Assembly: GCA_030606465.1 (NCBI GenBank)
Contig: JAUWGL010000009.1
Span: 1 to 12,482, forward strand
Direction: 5' to 3'
DNA: 12,482 nucleotides
DNA from: Thermoplasmata archaeon
GTDB taxonomy: Archaea > Thermoplasmatota > E2 > DHVEG-1
The position numbers and the translations under genes were made by a program. This document shows, in pieces, positions 7,961 through 12,482 of this stretch; position 1 is the stretch's first letter; every line of letters begins with the position of its first letter. Below the pieces are notes generated by a model that searched no databases, had not been told where the DNA came from, and saw nothing but the letters and a program-made list of their open reading frames with translations.

Positions 7961-8094
7961 GATTTTGTTACAAAAAATACTGTTTTTATTCCAGATTGTT
8001 TTCTTTTTCATTCTTCTTTCTGCCTTCATTTTTGATTTTCTTGTGTTAAAACCTAGAAAATATATACAGATTTTGACTAAAAATACAAAAATAA

Positions 8095-8100
8095 TATATA
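8095..8100 (+). promoter_or_regulatory. candidate TATA box of the ACT-domain gene
   Basis: TATATA lies 23-28 nt before the ATG at 8123, in an AT-rich stretch. No ribosome site is seen before the ATG, so a leaderless transcript is likely. It shares the 198-nt region 7925-8122 with the divergent Ntn-hydrolase promoter; no other structure was recognised there. Confidence 0.35.
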
Positions 8101-8122
8101 CTATTACCAATATTGATAAAAT

Positions 8123-8773
8123 ATGTCCAATATTACACATGAGGTATGGAAAATTCTAGACAATAGTCCAAGTATAAGACGAGATATGAATCGTGGTTTA
8201 ATCAACACTAGTGCATTAGCTCGATACATCATTAAAGAAAAAAAAATCTCCGCATCCCTCGATGCTGTTCTCATTGCAATTCGCCGTTATAAACTTAGTC
8301 AGCATGAAAAGATTTTTGACACTGCCCAAAAAATGCTTGGTCAAACTGTTAATTTATCCACAAAGAGCAATTTGGCAGAGATCTCCCTCATTAAAGACAC
8401 GGAAGTCCAACGAATCCTTCCAAAACTCTTCAACGTTATCCACTATGTTCAAGGAGATGTCCTAAGAGTTACACAAGCAAACAAATCAATAAGATTACTC
8501 CTTGATGAAAAGAACCTTGAACAAGTAATGGCTCTGTTCCCGAAAGATAAAATCATAACGAAAGAGAAAGATCTTGCTGAAATCAACATATATATACATC
8601 CACAAATGCAAAAAACACCAGGAATTTTAGCAATAATAGCAAACGAATTAGCAATAAATAAGATCAACATTGTAGAGTTTGTAACCTGCCCCCCAGAAAT
8701 GTTATGTATCATAAAAAAAGAAGATCTAGTAAAAGCATCAAGTATTCTGTATCACCTATGTGAATCCAAATAA
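8123..8773 (+). CDS. ACT-domain protein, putative amino-acid-responsive regulator
   Basis: A 216-residue cytosolic protein with no signal peptide or membrane segment. Residues about 1-75 are helical; the segment IRRDMNRGLINTSALARYI (18-36) followed by AVLIAIRRYKL (48-58) looks like a small helix-turn-helix-like domain. Residues about 82-140 have an ACT-like beta-alpha-beta order. Residues 150-212 are a clearer ACT domain, with TPGILAIIANELAINKINIVEF at its core (165-186). ACT domains bind amino acids and control enzymes or regulators, and proteins of this layout occur in euryarchaea as predicted regulators of amino-acid metabolism. No enzyme domain is attached. The gene is divergent from the exported hydrolases, so a link to peptide or amino-acid use is possible but unproven. 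DNA binding is an inference; it might instead act by protein contact. Confidence 0.7.
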   Translation: MSNITHEVWKILDNSPSIRRDMNRGLINTSALARYIIKEKKISASLDAVLIAIRRYKLSQHEKIFDTAQKMLGQTVNLSTKSNLAEISLIKDTEVQRILPKLFNVIHYVQGDVLRVTQANKSIRLLLDEKNLEQVMALFPKDKIITKEKDLAEINIYIHPQMQKTPGILAIIANELAINKINIVEFVTCPPEMLCIIKKEDLVKASSILYHLCESK

Positions 8774-8781
8774 AATCACAT

Positions 8782-8813
8782 AAAATAAATTTAATAATTT
8801 GATTTATTTTTTT
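8782..8813 (+). terminator. AT-only hairpin plus T-run ending the ACT-domain gene
   Basis: AAAATAAAT (8782-8790) and ATTTATTTT (8802-8810) form a 9-bp stem of A-T pairs with an 11-nt loop, ending in a T7 run (8807-8813). It begins 9 nt after the stop of the plus-strand gene and overlaps the end of the convergent mtnA. The T-run alone would suffice in archaea; the stem may be chance in such AT-rich DNA. Confidence 0.5.
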
Positions 8814-9757
8814 ATAATCCCATCTTCTGTTATAAAACCATTAACATATTTTTTAGGTGTAACATCAAATGCAGGATTCTTTACCTTTGTCCAATCAGGC
8901 ATAACTTTTTTACCATTAATCACAGTAAGCTCCTCCCGCCCTCTCTCCTCAATTACTATCTCCTCCCCATCTTTTATGGTTTTATCAAAAGTACTCATCG
9001 GTGCAGCGACATAAAAAGGAATACCATTTTCCTTAGCAAGAACAGCTTTCTCATAAGTCCCAATCTTATTAGCAAAATCACCATTTTTAGCAATACGATC
9101 CGCACCAGTAATAACCATATCAATCTCACCTTTTTTCATAAAATATCCTGCTGCGTTATCCACGATAACAGCATGAGGAATGCCTTCTTGTTCAAGCTCC
9201 CAATCCGTAAGAAGACCCTGACAACGAGGACGAGTTTCATCAGCAAAAACAAAAAAATCCTTCCCATTATTATGAGCCACACGAAATGGCGCAAGAGCAG
9301 TTCCGTAGTCAACAGTCGCCAGAGCACCAGCATTACAATGAGTCAAAATTTTCATACCGTCCTTGATAAGTTTCGCTCCATGTTCACCTATCTTTTTACA
9401 ACGATTAATTATATCTTCAACATAAACATCAGCAGCCTTTTGAGCATCTTCCCCATTTTTGATTTTTTTAACCATATAATCAATAGCATAAAACAAATCA
9501 TAAGCAGTAGGACGTGTTCCCCGAAGTTTATCCGCTGTTTTATCAACATCATCCCTCCCTAGAACCAGTCCATACGCCGCTGCTGCACCAATCGCAGGAG
9601 CACCACGAACCACCATGTCCTTAATCGCAAATGCTACATCATCAACATTTTTCGCAGTAAAAAATTCAAACTTATATGGCAACTTCCTTTGATCAATAAA
9701 CTTCACACAATTATCTTCATACCATAGTGCTCTATATTCTTTCCCTTCAACTTTCAT
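8804..9757 (-). CDS. mtnA: S-methyl-5-thioribose-1-phosphate isomerase
   Basis: Converts methylthioribose-1-phosphate to methylthioribulose-1-phosphate in methionine salvage; members can also isomerise 5-deoxyribose-1-phosphate from 5'-deoxyadenosine. The 317-residue protein shows the family motifs: RGAPAIGAAAAYG (51-63), THCNAGALATVDYGTAL (139-155) with catalytic Cys141, ADETRPRCQG (172-181), VDNAAGYFM (199-207), TGADRIAKNGDFANKIGTY (217-235) with catalytic Asp220, and IPFYVAAP (246-253). The THCNAG and NKIGTY blocks favour MtnA over the related ribose-1,5-bisphosphate isomerase and over eIF2B subunits, which lack the catalytic pair. Its start is set by a GGAG site 4 nt upstream. It lies 11 nt downstream of a degenerate class II aldolase gene and is very likely co-transcribed with it. 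No other salvage gene is in the window. Confidence 0.94.
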   Translation of the reverse strand: MKVEGKEYRALWYEDNCVKFIDQRKLPYKFEFFTAKNVDDVAFAIKDMVVRGAPAIGAAAAYGLVLGRDDVDKTADKLRGTRPTAYDLFYAIDYMVKKIKNGEDAQKAADVYVEDIINRCKKIGEHGAKLIKDGMKILTHCNAGALATVDYGTALAPFRVAHNNGKDFFVFADETRPRCQGLLTDWELEQEGIPHAVIVDNAAGYFMKKGEIDMVITGADRIAKNGDFANKIGTYEKAVLAKENGIPFYVAAPMSTFDKTIKDGEEIVIEERGREELTVINGKKVMPDWTKVKNPAFDVTPKKYVNGFITEDGIIKK

Positions 9758-9768
9758 TCATCTCCCTC
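9758..9768 (-). promoter_or_regulatory. Shine-Dalgarno of mtnA in the aldolase-mtnA gap
   Basis: The whole 11-nt gap reads GAGGGAGATGA directly before the mtnA ATG. GGAGATGA matches the archaeal anti-16S consensus GGAGGTGA at 7 of 8 positions. This indicates translation of mtnA as a downstream gene of a two-gene mRNA. Confidence 0.75.
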
Positions 9769-10320
9769 TCAAATAATGTTTTTAAAAACTTGTTCTTCAA
9801 CTTCTTTAAAACTTTCACCTACAAATAGAACTCCTTGGTTTTTTATCAAAACACTTTTGCCTGTTCTCAATGTTTTTAAAACTTCTTTAACCATCTCAAA
9901 ACTCCCAGAGATCTGTTCCTCCTTGGTTGATGGTATTTTTCCTTCTAATTTTTTAATTATTTTTTCACCATTTAACTGAATAATAGCATTTATCTCATTT
10001 CGTGCATGATGTATCATCCAATGAACCGGTGTTTCAACTCTTGGTTGCATGGGTCCTATTGTTAGAAGAATTTTTTTAACAGGATCATAATCAACAATTT
10101 CTAGTATCTCTCCTCTTTTTATTCCTCCGAGATCATTGTAATCGCTGTTTATTATCACACGTCGTCCGTAACGTAAACTAACTATCACAGATGCAATATC
10201 TTTTGATAACCCTTGTTTTTCAATTTTTTTACCGATTCGAATAATCTCTGTTATTAAAGGACAGTTGCTTTCTTCTTTAGATGAATAAAACGTTTGAAAA
10301 CCTAGATTTCCCCTAATCAT
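9769..10320 (-). CDS. class II aldolase/adducin-fold protein lacking zinc histidines
   Basis: Numbering is from the ATG at 10320 (183 residues). The fold is suggested by the order DIASVIVSLRYGRRVIIN (41-58), GPMQPRVETPVHWMIHHARNE (89-109), AIIQLN (112-117) and SVLIKNQGVLFVGESFKEVE (156-175), which parallels the L-fuculose-1-phosphate aldolase family. Members need a catalytic zinc held by three histidines (HxH and the His of an xHG motif). Here these positions read Gln115, Asn117 and Gln162, while the acid (Glu96) is kept. The segment between the two sites is also shorter than in FucA. The protein is therefore unlikely to be a metal aldolase and may be regulatory, structural or a changed enzyme. 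It pairs with mtnA, whose product is handled by a class II aldolase-fold enzyme (MtnB or a deoxyribulose-phosphate aldolase) in known pathways. Longer starts (TTG at 10362, ATG at 10344) were rejected because a TATA box lies in that stretch. Confidence 0.7.
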   Translation of the reverse strand: MIRGNLGFQTFYSSKEESNCPLITEIIRIGKKIEKQGLSKDIASVIVSLRYGRRVIINSDYNDLGGIKRGEILEIVDYDPVKKILLTIGPMQPRVETPVHWMIHHARNEINAIIQLNGEKIIKKLEGKIPSTKEEQISGSFEMVKEVLKTLRTGKSVLIKNQGVLFVGESFKEVEEQVFKNII

Positions 10321-10346
10321 CAAATCCCTATAAAGCAAGATCATTA

Positions 10347-10353
10347 TTTTATA
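10347..10353 (-). promoter_or_regulatory. candidate TATA box of the aldolase-fold/mtnA pair
   Basis: TATAAAA lies 27-33 nt before the ATG at 10320, predicting a near-leaderless start there. It separates this pair from the tRNA upstream and supports the shorter protein. Confidence 0.45.
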
Positions 10354-10359
10354 TTTTGT

Positions 10360-10374
10360 CAATATCTAATATTG
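10360..10374. repeat. short inverted repeat upstream of the aldolase-mtnA promoter
   Basis: CAATAT, CTA, ATATTG: 6-bp perfect arms with a 3-nt spacer, just upstream of the TATA box at 10347-10353. The position suits a small operator, but in such AT-rich sequence it may be chance. Confidence 0.25.
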
Positions 10375-10381
10375 GTTAAAA

Positions 10382-10467
10382 CGCCGAGGAGGAGATTTGA
10401 ACTCCTGAGAGGACGAATCCTCACGAGCTTTCCAGGCTCGCGCCGTACCGGGCTGGGCCACCTCGGC
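10382..10467 (-). tRNA. tRNA-Ser (anticodon GGA)
   Basis: The 86-nt cloverleaf was folded by hand. Acceptor stem GCCGAGG/CCTCGGC, D stem GCC/GGC, anticodon stem CGAGC/GCTCG around loop CTGGAAA (anticodon GGA, reading UCC and UCU). The long variable arm has stem GAGGA/TCCTC with a TTCG loop, typical of class II tRNAs. The T arm is AGGAG/CTCCT with loop TTCAAAT, and the discriminator is G, as expected for serine. CCA is not encoded and there is no intron. GC content is about 65%, well above the surrounding DNA. It lies 35 nt downstream of cbf5 on the same strand; no convincing separate promoter was seen, so it may be cut from the cbf5 transcript. A T4 follows. Confidence 0.96.
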
Positions 10468-10502
10468 ATTAGAAAAACAAGTCAGATAAACAAAACACTC
10501 TA

Positions 10503-11504
10503 TTAATTTTTTTTCCAGATAGATGGATAATTACCCTTATTCATCAGAACTCGTTCAAGCTCTGCACAAACCCCTTTATCTTTCTGAATCATTTCCTCTG
10601 TAGACATCAGAGATTTAACCAAGGCAACACCCTCACCTTTCAAAGTCAAAACAACAACCATATCATCCTTTTTTATATCTGAATCAACCTCTACGACACC
10701 GGGAACTGCAAGACTAGCACCATGACATAATGCATCCACAGCAGAATCACGGATCACGATCTTGGGAACATTATCAAAAAAATGCTCCATAGGAAAAACT
10801 ATAGATCGGATACGCTCATCAGAACCATCTTCCTTCCAGAAAACAAATGCATCCTTCAAATCCTGCAAAAAAACAGAATCCTCCTCTTTTAGATGGCCCA
10901 CTCGAGTACGCCGTAGCTCAGAAAGATGAGCACCGCAGCCAAGTTTTTTACCAATATCTACACATAAAGTCCGCACATACGTTCCAGATTCACAGCCAAC
11001 CCGGAATAAAACCTTTCTATCATCAATCTGCAGGACATCTAAATAATAAACATGTCTTTTTCTTCTCACTCGTTTAACAGCTGATCGAACGGGCGGCAAC
11101 TGTGAAATCTCTCCAACAAAACCCTTGCAAACCTTAATAACCTTATTTTTGTCAACATCTTTATGAAGCTTCATCACAGCAACATACTCTTTACCTGCTA
11201 ACAGTAAAACCTGCAAAGCCTTCGTAGCATCACCAACACCAAGAGGTAAAACACCTGTTGCATTAGGATCAAGAGTGCCACCATGACCAACCTTTTCTAC
11301 ATCAAGTATGTCTCTCACCCAGGCATCCACCTGATGAGACGTTGGACCACAAGGTTTATCCAAAATAATAACACCATTACTCAATAAATCCTTTACACTA
11401 CGCTCTTCTGGGGGTTTACCATAATTTGGATTAGTTTTAACCTGAACTTTGATAACACGTTTCCTCCTTTTTTCGGAGGGCAACAAACTTGTTTTATCTT
11501 CCAT
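10503..11504 (-). CDS. cbf5: Cbf5/TruB-type tRNA and rRNA pseudouridine synthase
   Basis: Archaeal Cbf5 is the catalytic subunit of H/ACA guide RNPs (with Nop10, Gar1 and L7Ae) that convert uridine to pseudouridine in rRNA, and it can also make tRNA pseudouridine-55. The 333-residue protein shows the archaeal N-terminal block TNPNYGKPPEERSV (24-37), VIILDKPCGPTSH (45-57), the catalytic motif GHGGTLDPNATGVLPL (73-88) with Asp79, KEYVAVMKLH (105-114), SGTYVRTLCVDIG (173-185) and a C-terminal PUA domain (about 248-322), ending in YPSIW. Length and motif order are those of archaeal Cbf5 rather than bacterial TruB. It follows cmk by 41 nt; that gap holds a T7 run and a TATA-like TTTTATAC, so cbf5 may have its own promoter. 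Confidence 0.95.
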   Translation of the reverse strand: MEDKTSLLPSEKRRKRVIKVQVKTNPNYGKPPEERSVKDLLSNGVIILDKPCGPTSHQVDAWVRDILDVEKVGHGGTLDPNATGVLPLGVGDATKALQVLLLAGKEYVAVMKLHKDVDKNKVIKVCKGFVGEISQLPPVRSAVKRVRRKRHVYYLDVLQIDDRKVLFRVGCESGTYVRTLCVDIGKKLGCGAHLSELRRTRVGHLKEEDSVFLQDLKDAFVFWKEDGSDERIRSIVFPMEHFFDNVPKIVIRDSAVDALCHGASLAVPGVVEVDSDIKKDDMVVVLTLKGEGVALVKSLMSTEEMIQKDKGVCAELERVLMNKGNYPSIWKKN

Positions 11505-11520
11505 TCCAACCTACTACAAT

Positions 11521-11547
11521 AAAAAAACATGTATAAAACAATTGTTT
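11521..11547 (-). promoter_or_regulatory. cmk-cbf5 gap: palindrome, TATA-like box and T-run
   Basis: Reading the minus strand: AAACAATTGTTT (11547-11536) is a perfect 12-nt palindrome overlapping the cmk stop codon. It runs into TTTTATAC (11538-11531), a TATA-like box 27-34 nt before the cbf5 ATG, followed by a T7 run (11527-11521). This could be a partial terminator for cmk plus an internal promoter for cbf5. Symmetry and spacing are the only evidence. Confidence 0.35.
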
Positions 11548-12073
11548 ATCCTTTGATTCTCTTAAGAACTATTTCAACGATCTCCGCAGGTGTTTTATCA
11601 CCTGCATCAATAACTATATCATAAATAGAATTATCTCTTAGATCAATATCATAATATTTCTTATACCGTAAAGCCTCACTTTTTTCTCTCAGTAATATCT
11701 CCTTTTTTCTTTTTTTTATACTGCCTTTTTCACGTTTCACAATACGACCTGCTCTAATGTCAATATCTGCATCTAACATCACTTTCAAAGCAGAAATATT
11801 GTTACGATACGCAAGCCATCCTGCAAGCCGCCCCTCTAAGATTACATCTCCTTTTTGTAAAATACGAAGTTGCTGATCATCAAGCTCCTTGTCAACACCT
11901 AGGTTTTGTTCACAATATCTCCCAAAATCTTCCAAGGACATATCATGTTTTTTTGCTAGCTTTCTGAAAATCACCCCTGAACAAACATACTTAATACCAA
12001 GATTTTTCTCTAAAAGTTTTACCACAGTGCTTTTACCACTACCTGGAGTCCCACTTATTGTAATTGTAACCAT
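11546..12073 (-). CDS. cmk: cytidylate kinase (archaeal type)
   Basis: Phosphorylates CMP and dCMP with ATP to give the diphosphates. The 175-residue protein has a P-loop (GTPGSGKST, 8-16), a CMP-binding region (YVCSGVIFRKLA, 29-40; VILEGRLAGW, 77-86), a LID-type arginine/lysine segment (REKGSIKKRKKEILLREKSE, 114-133), RYKKYYDIDLRD (136-147) and a terminal YDIVIDAG strand (151-158). The short length and these motifs match archaeal Cmk rather than the longer bacterial enzyme. It starts 15 nt after the DUF106 gene with a GGGG stretch close to the ATG, consistent with an operon. Its place between DUF106 and cbf5 is a conserved archaeal arrangement. Confidence 0.94.
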   Translation of the reverse strand: MVTITISGTPGSGKSTVVKLLEKNLGIKYVCSGVIFRKLAKKHDMSLEDFGRYCEQNLGVDKELDDQQLRILQKGDVILEGRLAGWLAYRNNISALKVMLDADIDIRAGRIVKREKGSIKKRKKEILLREKSEALRYKKYYDIDLRDNSIYDIVIDAGDKTPAEIVEIVLKRIKG

Positions 12074-12088
12074 GATCCCCTACTATTT

Positions 12089-12482
12089 TTAGATAGATGG
12101 TTTTATTTTCTTTTTTATGTTTTTCCACTGGTCAGACCAGCTGAAATATTTTAAACCCTGCCGGAGTAACTGACCAATTACCATAGAGAATATCAGATAG
12201 AGCCATATCCATGCCTGCCCAAAACTAAAAGGCCAACTAAAAAAAGAAACCTGATCCGCCCATGGAACAGTAAAGTAATAATGTGGTAAACCTGATAAAA
12301 AGAACCTAAGCCACATAAAAATCGGCCATATAAAAATAATTAAAAAACCATTGGCTTCATCATACCACCAGAAGCCTCAGTCTGTTTTTTCATAATCTCA
12401 GGCTGCATTTTCATAAGCTTACTAACACGATTTGTATTACCTTCTTTACGAGCTTTTTGAATTTCTTTTTGAAACGCTTTCG
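12089..12482 (-). CDS. DUF106/EMC3-like membrane insertase, 3' part, with apparent frameshift
   Basis: The gene is cut by the right edge and lies in two frames. The upstream piece (12480-12340) reads KAFQKEIQKARKEG...QPEIMKKQ...MMKPMVF and hits TAA at 12342-12340. The downstream piece, in the -1 frame, reads LIIFIWPIFMWLRFFLSGLP, then HYYFTVPWADQVSFF, a second membrane helix and a basic tail, ending at TAA 12091-12089. Joined at the T6 run (12347-12342), they give a continuous 130-residue C-terminus of the archaeal DUF106 family, relatives of EMC3/TMCO1/Get1 in the Oxa1 superfamily that insert membrane proteins. A coiled-coil-like charged segment comes before the membrane helices, as expected. 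One missing T would explain the break. This may be a sequencing error, a mutation or ribosomal slippage; the ATG at 12316 is internal and not a real start. The gene precedes cmk by 15 nt. Confidence 0.8.

Noticed and set aside
7925..8140. In-frame 72-residue N-terminal extension of the Ntn-hydrolase gene
   Set aside because: It would bury the signal peptide beginning at 7924, contains the TATA box at 7953-7960, overlaps the divergent ACT-domain gene and has low-complexity composition.
9173..9562. 129-residue plus-strand reading frame opposite mtnA
   Set aside because: It is fully antisense to a strongly conserved gene, has no recognisable motif and reads as a shadow frame rich in Ser, Ile and Lys.
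8804..9757. Ribose-1,5-bisphosphate isomerase or eIF2B-alpha as the identity of this gene
   Set aside because: The THCNAG and NKIGTY blocks with Cys141 and Asp220 match MtnA best; eIF2B subunits lack the catalytic pair.
10321..10362. TTG start (and ATG at 10344) extending the aldolase-fold protein
   Set aside because: TTG is a poor start, the added residues match nothing expected of the fold, and the stretch contains a well-placed TATA box for the ATG at 10320.
12089..12316. Stand-alone 75-residue membrane protein starting at 12316
   Set aside because: The ATG lies inside the first membrane helix, and the frame upstream (LIIFIWPIF) continues the same helix, joining the conserved MMKPMVF piece by a one-base shift.

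Overview
The window looks like AT-rich euryarchaeal DNA, most plausibly from the Thermoplasmatota (for example a sediment lineage such as Marine Benthic Group D). The archaeal signs are a Cbf5-type pseudouridine synthase beside an archaeal cytidylate kinase and a DUF106/EMC3-like membrane protein, an archaeal-type TopA with C-terminal zinc fingers, TATA boxes about 27-36 nt before several start codons, poly-T terminators, and a tRNA-Ser gene with no encoded CCA. The lineage is an inference: secreted papain-like and M14 peptidases, NosD beta-helices and PQQ propellers are familiar from uncultured Thermoplasmatota, but no phylogenetic marker was tested.

Left part (1-2327): the first 43 codons of a secreted protein on the minus strand, a 182-nt divergent intergenic region with a perfect 8-bp inverted repeat, then topA on the plus strand, ending at a T10 terminator.

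Centre (2361-7924, minus strand): three exported hydrolases in a row. First comes a membrane-anchored Ntn-hydrolase (C45/phospholipase-B-like) fused to an eight-repeat PQQ-type propeller. Next is a papain-family protease fused to a NosD-type beta-helix. Last is an M14 zinc carboxypeptidase with a lipobox. Together they look like a cell-surface or extracellular degradation set that cleaves proteins, trims their C-termini and hydrolyses amide bonds. A divergent gene at 8123-8773 encodes a cytosolic ACT-domain protein, a possible amino-acid sensor, and shares the 198-nt intergenic region.

Right part (8804-12482, all minus strand, transcribed right to left): a DUF106/EMC3-like membrane insertase (cut by the window edge and carrying an apparent frameshift), cytidylate kinase, cbf5, tRNA-Ser(GGA), a class II aldolase-fold protein lacking its zinc histidines, and mtnA. 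The first three are part of the conserved archaeal secY-adk-DUF106-cmk-cbf5 neighbourhood. The last two form a tight pair (11-nt gap with a strong Shine-Dalgarno) and suggest methylthioribose or 5-deoxypentose-phosphate salvage.

Start codons fall into two kinds. First genes of units often have a TATA box 27-36 nt upstream and no Shine-Dalgarno (near-leaderless). Some internal genes, notably mtnA, have GGAG-like sites. Two open frames (at 5331 and 8140) extend well past the likely true starts and were shortened here.
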